Shown: positions 1-7,566 of the stretch, one piece after another | Numbering within the stretch: the stretch's first letter is position 1 | How the letters are laid out: each line of letters opens with the position of its first letter | NCBI GenBank assembly: GCA_020720525.1 | Contig: DYON01000049.1 | Location: forward strand, 1 to 12,920 | Direction of reading: 5' to 3' | From: Acetofilamentum sp. | Lineage (GTDB): Bacteria > Bacteroidota > Bacteroidia > Bacteroidales > DTU049 | DNA length: 12,920 nt | Program-made: the position numbers and the translations under genes | The notes under the pieces: model-generated | Databases searched by the model: none | What the model saw: only the letters and a program-made list of their open reading frames with translations | What the model was told of the DNA's origin: nothing

Positions 1-482
1 AATTGTGGATTATTGCACTCGTGGTAGCTTTGACTGCCTGCGGAAACACCAAAAAAGCAGACGATAAAGATGCAACCGACAGCACCAAAGTTGGCGACAA
101 AGAAACACCTGCTGCTGTTACTCGGAAATTTGCCGAATTGTATCCCGAAGTTACCGATGTCAAGTGGGAAATGGAAGATGGTAATTACGAAGCCGAATTT
201 ACTATTGGCGAAGATGAGACTTCTGTTGTTATGGATGCCACAGGAAAACTTATTGAAACCGAAATTTCAATTGCCCCAACTGCACTTCCCGAAGGAGCAC
301 TTCATTATTGCAGTAAAAACATGGAAGGGAAGAAAATAACAGAAGCAGCGAGTATCGAAGACGCTTCGGGAACAATCACCTTCGAGGCCGAAGTGGATGG
401 AGCCGATTATATTTTTGATGCAGAAGGTGTCTTTATTAAGAAAATTGTTGAAGAAGACGGCCAAAACGAAGATGAGGACTAA
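1..482 (+). CDS. PepSY-like domain lipoprotein (5' end outside window)
   Basis: The frame is open to the window edge. The visible protein begins with a hydrophobic stretch ending in a lipobox (LTAC, Cys at visible residue 13), so this is a lipoprotein whose charged N-terminus lies upstream. A TTG at position 3 could be read as a start, but it would leave the signal peptide without its usual Lys/Arg residues. After the Cys comes a Lys/Asp-rich linker (KKADDKD), which may be a surface-export type signal for Bacteroidota lipoproteins (inference). The mature part contains a pattern known from PepSY-like (DUF2874-type) periplasmic proteins: FAELYPEV, then VKWE, GNYEAEF, a VVMDATGKL strand-turn and ETE, followed by a degenerate second copy with FEAEVDGADYIFDAEG. 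The tail is very acidic (EEDGQNEDED). Such proteins are small periplasmic or outer-membrane proteins of unknown function. A strong terminator follows directly, so it is the last gene of its transcript. Confidence 0.8.
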   Translation, partial: LWIIALVVALTACGNTKKADDKDATDSTKVGDKETPAAVTRKFAELYPEVTDVKWEMEDGNYEAEFTIGEDETSVVMDATGKLIETEISIAPTALPEGALHYCSKNMEGKKITEAASIEDASGTITFEAEVDGADYIFDAEGVFIKKIVEEDGQNEDED

Positions 483-496
483 GTTTTAGTTTTTTC

Positions 497-536
497 AAAA
501 AAAGCTGTCAGCAATTATTGTTCGACAGCTTTTTTT
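497..536 (+). terminator. Rho-independent terminator after the PepSY-like gene
   Basis: A perfect 13-bp inverted repeat: the left arm 497-509 (seven A then GCTGTC) pairs with the right arm 524-536 (GACAGC then seven T) around a 14-nt loop. The GC-containing part of the stem is followed by a T-tract, as expected for an intrinsic terminator of a transcript ending at the stop codon 480-482. The A-tract/T-tract symmetry means it could also work from the other strand. Confidence 0.85.
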
Positions 537-718
537 ATTCCAGAAACTTGGCTATTCCATCAACAATTATCAGCATTCTTTTACGATAAAAAATTCCTCT
601 GCGTATTGTCGCAGCACTTAGCCCAGTGGCTCTGAGGTTGGCAAGATGAGTTGAACATTCGATAGAAATTCAAACAATTTCGTGGTATTAATCAAAATGT
701 GTATTTTTGAAGAAAAAA
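537..718. other. Intergenic gap with a GC-richer block of unknown nature
   Basis: This 182-bp gap lies between the terminator and the small lipoprotein gene. About 598-660 is visibly richer in G and C than the A/T-rich DNA around it, which is unusual for non-coding DNA here. It contains a short inverted repeat (CTGCG at 599-603 with CGCAG at 610-614). On the minus strand a frame is open from about 669 to a TAA at 537-535; it reads through LRATGLSAATIRRGIFYR but has no ATG before its last 13 codons. The other two minus frames are also largely open here, so coding is not shown. It could be a repeat element, a decayed gene fragment or a small RNA; I cannot decide from the sequence. Confidence 0.35.
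702..709 (+). promoter_or_regulatory. Possible -7 promoter box for the small lipoprotein
   Basis: TATTTTTG matches the Bacteroidota -7 consensus TAnnTTTG exactly. There is no good TTG/TTTG at the -33 position; about 19 bp upstream the sequence reads TTCG. Transcription from this box would start only a few bases before the ATG at 719, giving an almost leaderless mRNA, so the match may be by chance in A/T-rich DNA. Confidence 0.3.
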
Positions 719-925
719 ATGAAAACCATAATTCTTCCAATCCTCTTTGCAGCATTATTAATTTTCACATCGTGTGGAAACAGTTCCAAACAAGAAAACG
801 AGGAGATGCAGGCACATCAAGACAGCATAAAAAAAGACACTCAAAGAGTCAGCAACAGTGTAAATTCTGCAAATGATTTTCTAAACAACGATTCAGTAGC
901 TGTTGATAGCGTTTCTGCAAAATAA
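719..925 (+). CDS. Small lipoprotein of unknown function (68 aa)
   Basis: The N-terminus MKTIILPILFAALLIFTSCG is a clear type II signal peptide with a lipobox ending at Cys19. The mature protein is only about 50 residues, highly polar (Asn, Ser, Asp, Glu, Lys, Gln) and without hydrophobic clusters, so it is probably a flexible or helical tether rather than a globular domain. The stretch after the Cys (GNSSKQENEE) combines Lys with acidic residues, which may favour surface display in this phylum (inference). I chose the ATG at 719; the frame also has a TTG at 707, which would add MKKK. The neighbouring minus-strand protease gene ends 13 bp downstream, so the two are convergent. No homologous family is recognised. 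The signal peptide makes a real gene likely despite the short length. Confidence 0.7.
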   Translation: MKTIILPILFAALLIFTSCGNSSKQENEEMQAHQDSIKKDTQRVSNSVNSANDFLNNDSVAVDSVSAK

Positions 926-938
926 GCACAGCAAATAT

Positions 939-2516
939 TTATCGCAGAACTTGTAGCGCTTTTTTAATCAGATTATCTTCGGGCATAATAACCCTGTAAT
1001 AAGCATCAATTCCAAAAAGTTCGCGGGCGATGTTGGCTTTTACAAAAACAGCAGCCAGCATTTTGTCCTGCATTTCAACTTCACTTTCTTTAATGTTGCT
1101 TTCGGCATAAATACTGCTCATTAAACCTGCAGGCACCTGAAAACGAGCATAGAATGTTCCAAAATCGGGATAGTTTCGTTTCAAATTGTTTCGCTCTGCA
1201 TCGATATAGCGAAAAACCTGTCCAAATATTTTCCCATTTCCAAAAAAGGCAGTTTGAAACGATGCAGTAAACGAATAGTCGTGCAAAACAACCGAATCTG
1301 GAAAAATTCCACCTCCACCATATACAGCACGTCCAAGTCGAGTACTGTAAACAAGTGAATCGTGTTTTTCGGTATTATAAATCCAAGCAGCCGAATCGTT
1401 GAGCATCAGTGACTTATAAAAATCGAGATAGTATTCCTCGGCACCACCTTCGTATGGACGCTGAATGCAGCGACCCGACGGAGTATAATAACGTGCAACA
1501 GTGAGTCGGAATGCCGAGCCGTCTTTCAATTCAATTTGTTCTTGAACCAATCCTTTTCCGAACGACCTGCGACCGATAACCAAGCCACGATCGTTGTCTT
1601 GAATGGCACCAGCAAGAATTTCGCTTGCCGAGGCAGAGAATTCATCAATCAAAATCACAACTTTCCCTGTTTCGAACAATCCCCTATCGTACGATTTGTA
1701 GAACTTTTCTTTGCGATGCAATCCTTTTGTATAAACAATGGTATTGTCTTCGGCCAGAAAATCGTCGGCAATATCAACGGCAGCATTTAAAAACCCACCG
1801 CCATTGTCGCGAAGATCGAGAATGAGATTTTTCATTCCCATATCGAGCAACTGTCCAACAGCCTTACTAAATTCATCGTAGGTGGTAGCAGTAAATGCAT
1901 TCAAACGCATATAGCCAGAACTGTTGTTCAGCATAAAGGCAGCATCGAGACTATTGAGTGGAATAACATCGCGCGTAATTTCGTAATCGTTGATTCCTTT
2001 AACGCCTTTGCGGTAAATGCCGAGAACAACTTTCGACCCTTTGGGTCCTTTAAGCAATTTTAGCACATCGTCGTTTTCAAGGCCAGTTCCGGCAACCGTT
2101 TTCCCATCAACCTTCACAATTCGGTCGCCAGGCAAAACACCTTTAATTGCACTTGGTCCATTGGGAACTGGGCTAATAACTACAATAGTGTCGCTTTCAA
2201 TTCGAAACTGCACCCCAATTCCCTCAAACGACCCATTCAACTGATCGTTTACTTCGCCAAATTCTTGTTTCGCAATATAAACCGAATGCGGATCGAGTTT
2301 TTCGAGCATTCCACTGATAGCATAATCGACCAATTGTTCGCGGCTGACACTATCAACATAGTTGTCGAAAGCAAATCGAATCACTTCTTCAATTTTATCG
2401 TTCGACGAAGAAGAAATAACACTTCCATTGCGCGTAAAATTGGAAATAAAAAACCCGCCTGTAAGACCAATCGCAAGCAATAAGCCATACACCAATGGCT
2501 GCAAATTATTTTTCAT
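939..2516 (-). CDS. S41 family C-terminal processing protease with PDZ domain
   Basis: A 525-aa serine peptidase of the Prc/CtpA (tail-specific protease) family. Residues 7-27 form an uncleaved signal-anchor or signal peptide, placing the enzyme in the periplasm or on the inner membrane. Residues 40-85 are the N-terminal helical part with the family-typical LDPHSVY. A PDZ domain covers about 86-170 (GIGVQF, LPGDRIVKVDGK). The peptidase core covers about 190-350, with LRDNGGG at 235-241, the catalytic Ser in SASASE (Ser296) and the general-base Lys in FGKG (Lys321). The 25-residue Ser-Lys spacing is that of E. coli Prc. The last 165 residues are an extension common in Bacteroidota members, poorly characterised. 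Family members trim C-termini of envelope proteins. It is the third gene of the glyS-winged helix-protease run, 15 bp behind the preceding stop, so co-transcription is likely. No terminator is visible after it. Confidence 0.93.
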   Translation of the reverse strand: MKNNLQPLVYGLLLAIGLTGGFFISNFTRNGSVISSSSNDKIEEVIRFAFDNYVDSVSREQLVDYAISGMLEKLDPHSVYIAKQEFGEVNDQLNGSFEGIGVQFRIESDTIVVISPVPNGPSAIKGVLPGDRIVKVDGKTVAGTGLENDDVLKLLKGPKGSKVVLGIYRKGVKGINDYEITRDVIPLNSLDAAFMLNNSSGYMRLNAFTATTYDEFSKAVGQLLDMGMKNLILDLRDNGGGFLNAAVDIADDFLAEDNTIVYTKGLHRKEKFYKSYDRGLFETGKVVILIDEFSASASEILAGAIQDNDRGLVIGRRSFGKGLVQEQIELKDGSAFRLTVARYYTPSGRCIQRPYEGGAEEYYLDFYKSLMLNDSAAWIYNTEKHDSLVYSTRLGRAVYGGGGIFPDSVVLHDYSFTASFQTAFFGNGKIFGQVFRYIDAERNNLKRNYPDFGTFYARFQVPAGLMSSIYAESNIKESEVEMQDKMLAAVFVKANIARELFGIDAYYRVIMPEDNLIKKALQVLR

Positions 2517-2531
2517 GAAGATTTTTCCAAT

Positions 2532-2711
2532 CTATTTTTTAGGCTGCCAGTAACAAACTTTAGGCGATTCAATCTTGGCTTCGGTTTTGAGCACTTTCAT
2601 GGCTTTATCAACCTCTTTGCGATCGATACCAGTGATTTCGGCAATCTGTCCTGCAGATAGAGCTTTTTCGGCTTTTTCCATCGCATCGAGAATCTGTTCT
2701 TGTGTTGACAT
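2532..2711 (-). CDS. Small winged-helix DNA-binding protein (59 aa)
   Basis: The whole protein is one predicted winged helix-turn-helix. Residues 1-18 form a first helix (MSTQEQILDAMEKAEKA). LSAGQIAEITGI (19-30) is the typical second helix and turn. RKEVDKAMKVLKTE (31-44) is the recognition helix, and AKIESPKVCYWQPKK is a short beta wing with aromatic residues. The pattern resembles MarR/ArsR-like wHTH domains and stand-alone wHTH proteins, but no effector or dimerisation domain is present. I start at the ATG 2711; a TTG at 2729 would add six residues (MQIFNA) and lie closer to the glyS stop. It sits 27 bp after glyS and 15 bp before the protease, all on the minus strand, so it is probably co-transcribed. 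Its target, or whether it binds nucleic acid or protein, is unknown. Confidence 0.8.
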   Translation of the reverse strand: MSTQEQILDAMEKAEKALSAGQIAEITGIDRKEVDKAMKVLKTEAKIESPKVCYWQPKK

Positions 2712-2738
2712 AGCATTAAAAATTTGCAATTAACAAAG

Positions 2739-4262
2739 TTAAGTTTTTTTTGGTTTCAACTCGGACGCAATATACGCACTCAATTCGGCTGCAGGAATGC
2801 GACGCTGTTCCATACTATCGCGATGGCGAATAGTTACGGTATTGTTTTCGAGTGTTTCGTAGTCGATGGTAATGCAAAATGGAGTTCCAATTGCATCTTG
2901 TCGGCGATAGCGACGGCCAATTGCATCTTTTTCGTCGTATTGAACCATATAATCTTCGCGCAAATCGTCGAGAATTTTGTTTGCCACCTCAGGAATGCCA
3001 TCTTTTTTCACCAAAGGCAACACAGCCACTTTAATTGGAGCCAAAAATGGTGGAATTTTCAAAACAGTGCGAACAGAGCCATCTTCGAGTGTTTGCTCTT
3101 CGAATGCATGGCTAAAAACAGCCAAAAATGTGCGGTCGAGACCAATAGAAGTTTCGACTACATAAGGAACATAGCTTTCGTTGGTTTCGGGATCGAAATA
3201 TTGCAACTTTTTGCCACTATGAGTTTGGTGAGCAGTCAAGTCGAAATCTGTGCGGCTATGAATGCCTTCGAGTTCTTTGAAACCAAACGGAAAATCGAAT
3301 TCAATGTCGGCAGCAGCATTGGCATAATGAGCCAGCTTTTCGTGTTTGTGCCAGCGATATTTTTCGGCAGGGATTCCCATTGCCAAATGCCATTTCATAC
3401 GCTCTTCGCGCCACGATTCATACCATTTCATTTCGTCGCCTGGTCTCACAAAAAACTGCATTTCCATTTGTTCAAATTCGCGCATACGGAAAATGAACTG
3501 TCGGGCAACTATTTCGTTGCGAAATGCTTTACCAGTTTGGGCAATTCCAAAAGGAATTTTCATGCGACCGGTCTTATACACATTCATGAAGTTAACAAAA
3601 ATGCCTTGTGCTGTTTCGGGTCGCAGATAAATGGTTTCGGCACCTTCGCTCACCGAGCCAATTTTGGTATCGAACATTAAATTGAATTGTCGAACATCGG
3701 TCCAATTGCGACTTCCACTAATTGGACATACAATCTCCAGATCTTCAATATGTTTTTTTAATCCATCAAGGTCGTTTGCATCGAGCAATGCAGCCATTTT
3801 AGCAGTAGCATCTTCGCCTTTTTGCCTATATTCGAGCACACGGGGATTGGTGCTGCGAAACAAAGCTTCGTCGAATGTATCGCCAAATCGCTTTTTAGCT
3901 TTTTCAATTTCTTTTTCTGCCTTTTCGAATTGCTTTTCGGCATAATCTTCAATCAATACGTCGGCGCGGTAACGTTTTTTACTGTCTTTGTTGTCGATGA
4001 GCGGATCGTTGAATGCATCTACATGTCCAGAGGCCTTCCAAGTAGTGGGGTGCATAAAAATTGCTGCATCTATGCCAACAATATTGCTGTGCATCTGCAC
4101 CATGCTTTTCCACCAGTATTTACGAATATTATTTTTCAACTCCGAACCATACTGACCATAGTCGTACACAGCACTGAGTCCGTCGTAAATTTCAGAAGAA
4201 GGGAAAATAAATCCGTATTCTTTGGCATGTGAAATGATTTTTTTAAAAATGTCGTCGCTCAT
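2739..4262 (-). CDS. glyS: Glycyl-tRNA synthetase, single-chain (alpha2) type
   Basis: This class II synthetase charges tRNA-Gly with glycine in the cytoplasm. It is the homodimeric type, not the alpha/beta form of E. coli. With the ATG at 4262 it is 507 aa. The N-terminus has the family-typical SHAKEYGFIFPSSEIYDGL and YDYGQYGSELKNN, followed by the insert with GHVDAFNDP (79-87). Motif 2 and its surroundings are clear: YLRPETAQGIF (212-222), PFGIAQTGKAFRNEI (237-251) and FRMREFEQME (258-267). Motif 3 is seen in ETSIGLDR (370-377). The HGTP anticodon-binding domain fills about 395-507 (PIKVAVLPLV; later RYRRQDAIGTPFCITID). A TTG at 4287-4289 would add nine residues, but it overlaps the likely promoter box and is less probable. 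It leads the run glyS-winged helix-protease and is divergent from the DUF4270 gene. Confidence 0.97.
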   Translation of the reverse strand: MSDDIFKKIISHAKEYGFIFPSSEIYDGLSAVYDYGQYGSELKNNIRKYWWKSMVQMHSNIVGIDAAIFMHPTTWKASGHVDAFNDPLIDNKDSKKRYRADVLIEDYAEKQFEKAEKEIEKAKKRFGDTFDEALFRSTNPRVLEYRQKGEDATAKMAALLDANDLDGLKKHIEDLEIVCPISGSRNWTDVRQFNLMFDTKIGSVSEGAETIYLRPETAQGIFVNFMNVYKTGRMKIPFGIAQTGKAFRNEIVARQFIFRMREFEQMEMQFFVRPGDEMKWYESWREERMKWHLAMGIPAEKYRWHKHEKLAHYANAAADIEFDFPFGFKELEGIHSRTDFDLTAHQTHSGKKLQYFDPETNESYVPYVVETSIGLDRTFLAVFSHAFEEQTLEDGSVRTVLKIPPFLAPIKVAVLPLVKKDGIPEVANKILDDLREDYMVQYDEKDAIGRRYRRQDAIGTPFCITIDYETLENNTVTIRHRDSMEQRRIPAAELSAYIASELKPKKT

Positions 4263-4286
4263 GTGTTGCGTTTTTATTTGGGGTGC

Positions 4287-4294
4287 CAAAATTA
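4287..4294 (-). promoter_or_regulatory. Candidate -7 promoter box for glyS
   Basis: Read on the minus strand, 4294-4287 is TAATTTTG, an exact match to the Bacteroidota TAnnTTTG box, followed by GCACC, a common context at starts of transcription in this phylum. It would give a leader of about 20 nt before the ATG at 4262. There is no convincing TTG at the -33 position, so the call is tentative. Confidence 0.4.
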
Positions 4295-4394
4295 ATAAAT
4301 ATTGTCCTCTATTTCGCTATGTTTTTTGAAACACACAATTTTATAGGGTCTTTCGAGTTATTTTGCTAATTTTACACGCTAAAATTTGTTTATA

Positions 4395-5717
4395 GTGAAC
4401 AACAACCGTTTATTTCGCATTCTTTCAGCTATTGCATTTGCTTCAGTTTTAGGTTTAACCTTTCTTTTTTCGAGCTGCACCGGCGACGATCAGCTTGGTC
4501 TCGACTTGCAACCTCCTGGCGATTTGCTCAATGCTAAAAAAACCGACACCATCTCCATAGTTACATACAGCCAAAAAGAAGATAGTGTTCGCACCGATAA
4601 AACCTCACAAAGTCTTGCTGGTTTTTATTATGATCCCGTTTTTGGCTCAATTAAGGCTTCGTTTTGCAGCCAAGTACGACTCTCAGGGGTTGATGTCGAT
4701 TTTGGTGATAATCCTGTGATTGATTCGGTTGTATTGCATCTTGAATACTATAGTGTTTATGGAAATTCCAAACAAAACAACAGGCTCACATTCGATGTAT
4801 TTGAATTGCAAAATTCAATATTTACCGACAGCGCATACTACTCAAATTCACCTATTTCTGCTGGACAAAAACTTGGCACAAAAACATTTATTCCCAATCT
4901 AAAAGACAGTTTTTATGCCTCTGGCGTTCCTTTTGCACCCCAACTGCGAATTCCACTCGACAAAAATTTTGGGAAACAAATTGTAGATGCCTCTGCAATG
5001 GGTCTAATGTCGGACAACACTACCTTCGAATCGTTTTTTCATGGGTTCTGCGTTATTCCATCGAATCAAACAACCAATGGGTCGCTTGTGTCGCTCGATG
5101 TAATGTCGGTTAATTCGGGTCTTACTATTTATTATCACAACGATACCGACACACTCGATTACACATTTTTAATCAATCAGGCATGTGCTCGCTACGGACA
5201 TTTCGATCGTTCCTTTATTGGCGCCGAGCCCAACTTTGTAAATCAAATAAATGGCGACACATCGCTTGGAAACCAAAATCTATACTTGCTTCCACTTGCT
5301 GGAGCAAAAATTTTCATCAAGTTTCCTCATCTTCAATCGTTGAACAGTAGTTTTTCTGTAATTATTAATCGAGCAGAATTGATTATTCCAGTAAATGAAG
5401 CCGATATTACCGAGTCTATTTTTCCAAGACCCGCTTCGTTGTCGTTAGCAAAAATCAACAACGAAGGCGAAAATGCATACCTGCCCGATCAGATTTACGG
5501 CGAATCTACCTTTGGAGGCACCTACGACAGCGATTCCAAATCGTATCGATTTATTTTAACCCGATACATTCAAGATTTAATCACAGGTGGCGAAACCGAT
5601 TACGGTCTAAACCTTATGGTGAGTGGGGCTTCAATTTATGGCAATCGTGTTATCCTAAACGGTCCGGAGAACTCAACCCCAATGCGACTCGAAATCACTT
5701 ACACTCAAATAAACTAA
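4395..5717 (+). CDS. DUF4270 family lipoprotein
   Basis: A 440-aa protein (from the GTG at 4395) with a type II signal peptide ending in LFSSC (Cys28), so it is an envelope lipoprotein. The start of the mature part matches the DUF4270 family as I know it: CTGDDQLGLDLQP, then KKTDTISIVTYSQKEDSVRTD, then a Gly-x-Tyr/Asp-Pro motif (LAGFYYDPVFGSIKASFCSQ), and VIDSVVLHLEYY. The rest is beta-rich, ending in RLEITYTQ. Function is unknown; the family is restricted to Bacteroidota. The alternative start is TTG at 4386, which would add three residues; neither has a ribosome-binding site. The stop is only 3 bp before the glmS ATG, and DUF4270 next to glmS is a recurring arrangement in this phylum (from memory), suggesting coupled expression. 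A weak TAATTTTA at 4367-4374 may be part of its promoter. Confidence 0.88.
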   Translation: MNNNRLFRILSAIAFASVLGLTFLFSSCTGDDQLGLDLQPPGDLLNAKKTDTISIVTYSQKEDSVRTDKTSQSLAGFYYDPVFGSIKASFCSQVRLSGVDVDFGDNPVIDSVVLHLEYYSVYGNSKQNNRLTFDVFELQNSIFTDSAYYSNSPISAGQKLGTKTFIPNLKDSFYASGVPFAPQLRIPLDKNFGKQIVDASAMGLMSDNTTFESFFHGFCVIPSNQTTNGSLVSLDVMSVNSGLTIYYHNDTDTLDYTFLINQACARYGHFDRSFIGAEPNFVNQINGDTSLGNQNLYLLPLAGAKIFIKFPHLQSLNSSFSVIINRAELIIPVNEADITESIFPRPASLSLAKINNEGENAYLPDQIYGESTFGGTYDSDSKSYRFILTRYIQDLITGGETDYGLNLMVSGASIYGNRVILNGPENSTPMRLEITYTQIN

Positions 5718-5720
5718 ATT

Positions 5721-7562
5721 ATGTGTGGAATTGTTGGTTATATTGGTCCCCGTCAGGCCTATCCTATATTGATTAACGGTCTTCATCGACTTGAGTATCG
5801 TGGCTACGATAGCGCAGGTGTTGCCTTGCTCAATGGCGACTTGCGCGTATTTAAAAGCAAAGGCAAAGTGCACGACCTCGAAGAGCTTGTTAAGCACGAA
5901 AACCTAAGCGGAACTGTTGGAATAGCACACACGCGCTGGGCCACACATGGCGAACCAAACGACATCAATGCGCATCCACATATTTCGCCATCAAAAAAAA
6001 TGGCAATGATTCACAATGGCATCATTGAGAATTACAGCACCTTGAAAGAAGAGCTTCTTAATCGTGGATACGAGTTTAGAAGCAACACCGATACCGAAGT
6101 TCTTATTCATCTGATTGAAGACATCATGGTGAATGAACAAACAAACTTGGTTGAAGCCGTACAAACCGCTCTATGCCAAGTTATTGGAGCGTATGCAATT
6201 GTTATTACATCGCAAGACCAACCCAATCTTCTCATTGCAGCAAAAAAAGGAAGTCCGATGGTGATTGGTGTAGGAGAAGATGAATTCTTTATTGCATCGG
6301 ACGCAACTCCCATTATAGAATACACAAAAAATGTTGTATATCTCGAAGATGAAGAAATAGCAATAATTGAACGTGGGCAGGAGTTGAAAATTAAAACCAT
6401 CAGAAACATAGACAAAACACCTTATGTACATAAGCTCGAAATAAATCTTACCGCAATTGAAAAAGGTGGCTATCCACATTTCATGCTGAAAGAGATAAAC
6501 GAGCAGCCCAATTCCATCATGGACAGTATGCGTGGGCGTTTATCGGTAGAGAAGTCCATTATCTCACTTGGAGGAATAATAGATTACCAGCAAAAGCTTT
6601 GCAATGCACGACGAATGATCATTATTGGCTGTGGCACTTCGTGGCATGCTGGTTTGGTTGGAGAATACCTAATCGAAGACCTTGCACGCATCCCAGTTGA
6701 GGTTGAATATGGATCAGAATTTCGATATCGCAATCCAGTAATTACAGAAAACGATGTGGTTATCGCCATCAGTCAATCGGGCGAAACAGCCGATACATTA
6801 GCTGCAATAAAATTAGCCAAGTCGAAAGGAGCCACCATTCTCGGAATCTGCAATGTGGTTGGATCAACAATTGCACGTGAAACCGATGCCGGAAGTTACA
6901 CCCATGCTGGTCCCGAAATTGGAGTTGCATCGACCAAAGCTTTTACAGCGCAAGTTACCATTTTAACGCTTATGGGGCTCATGTTGGGGCACGAACGAGG
7001 AACTATCAGCAAATCGAAATACAACCAGTACATACACGAGCTGAGTCGAATTCCCGAAAAAGTATTAAAAACAATCAAACAAACAGAGAAAGAGGTTCTC
7101 AATATTGCCGAGCGCTTCAAAAACTCAACAAACTTTCTGTATCTTGGGAGAGGCTACAATTATCCTGTAGCTTTAGAAGGAGCCTTAAAACTTAAAGAAA
7201 TCAGCTACATTCATGCCGAAGGCTATCCTGCTGCCGAAATGAAACATGGTCCCATTGCACTTATCGACGAAGAAATGCCAGTGGTGGTTATTGCTACCAA
7301 CGGTGGAACATACGACAAAGTTGTTTCTAACATTCAGGAAGTTCGTGCCCGTAAGGGTAAAATCATCAGCGTTGTAACTGAAGGGGATGTAACAGTAAGG
7401 GAAATGAGCGATTTCATTATAGAAATTCCAGAAACGGAAGAATTTCTCGTTCCAATTTTAGCAACAATACCTTTGCAGTTGCTTGCCTATCACATAGCAG
7501 TAATGCGTGGTTGCAATGTTGATCAACCACGAAATCTTGCCAAATCGGTTACAGTTGAATAA
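5721..7562 (+). CDS. glmS: Glutamine--fructose-6-phosphate aminotransferase (isomerizing)
   Basis: This cytoplasmic enzyme makes glucosamine-6-phosphate from fructose-6-phosphate and glutamine, the first step to UDP-GlcNAc for peptidoglycan and LPS. The 613-aa length is normal. The N-terminal glutaminase domain (1 to about 235) starts MCGIVGYIG, with Cys2 as the nucleophile after Met removal, and carries YRGYDSAG (26-33), HTRWATHGEPN (70-80) and HNGIIENY (98-105). The first SIS domain holds GCGTSWHAG, EFRYRNP and AISQSGETADTLAA. The second has LGRGYNYPVALEGALKLKE and EGYPAAEMKHGPIALID. The C-terminus is the conserved DQPRNLAKSVTVE, whose final residues shape the active site. It is translationally close to the DUF4270 gene upstream. 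No glmS ribozyme-like leader is possible in the 3-bp gap. Its stop is 4 bp from the convergent rnc stop, with no terminator visible between. Confidence 0.98.
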   Translation: MCGIVGYIGPRQAYPILINGLHRLEYRGYDSAGVALLNGDLRVFKSKGKVHDLEELVKHENLSGTVGIAHTRWATHGEPNDINAHPHISPSKKMAMIHNGIIENYSTLKEELLNRGYEFRSNTDTEVLIHLIEDIMVNEQTNLVEAVQTALCQVIGAYAIVITSQDQPNLLIAAKKGSPMVIGVGEDEFFIASDATPIIEYTKNVVYLEDEEIAIIERGQELKIKTIRNIDKTPYVHKLEINLTAIEKGGYPHFMLKEINEQPNSIMDSMRGRLSVEKSIISLGGIIDYQQKLCNARRMIIIGCGTSWHAGLVGEYLIEDLARIPVEVEYGSEFRYRNPVITENDVVIAISQSGETADTLAAIKLAKSKGATILGICNVVGSTIARETDAGSYTHAGPEIGVASTKAFTAQVTILTLMGLMLGHERGTISKSKYNQYIHELSRIPEKVLKTIKQTEKEVLNIAERFKNSTNFLYLGRGYNYPVALEGALKLKEISYIHAEGYPAAEMKHGPIALIDEEMPVVVIATNGGTYDKVVSNIQEVRARKGKIISVVTEGDVTVREMSDFIIEIPETEEFLVPILATIPLQLLAYHIAVMRGCNVDQPRNLAKSVTVE

Positions 7563-7566
7563 ATAA

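Noticed and set aside
926..938. A shared terminator between the small lipoprotein and the convergent protease gene
   Set aside because: The 13-bp gap and flanking bases contain no inverted repeat with a T-tract.
2739..2760. A run of eight A near the 3' end of glyS as a programmed frameshift site
   Set aside because: It is in the last few codons, so slippage would change only the final residues. No downstream structure or continuing frame makes a useful product.
2724..3680. A 318-codon open frame antisense to glyS
   Set aside because: It lies entirely over glyS apart from a few bases at its edge, has a Phe/Cys/His-rich translation without domain signals, and is explained by codon bias of the synthetase gene on the other strand.
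5718..5720. A glmS ribozyme or riboswitch upstream of glmS
   Set aside because: There are only 3 bp between the DUF4270 stop and the glmS ATG, leaving no room for such a leader, and the ribozyme is a Firmicutes-type feature.
6107..6479. Two overlapping 102-codon frames antisense to glmS
   Set aside because: They sit on highly conserved glmS coding sequence and show no signal peptide, domain or promoter of their own.
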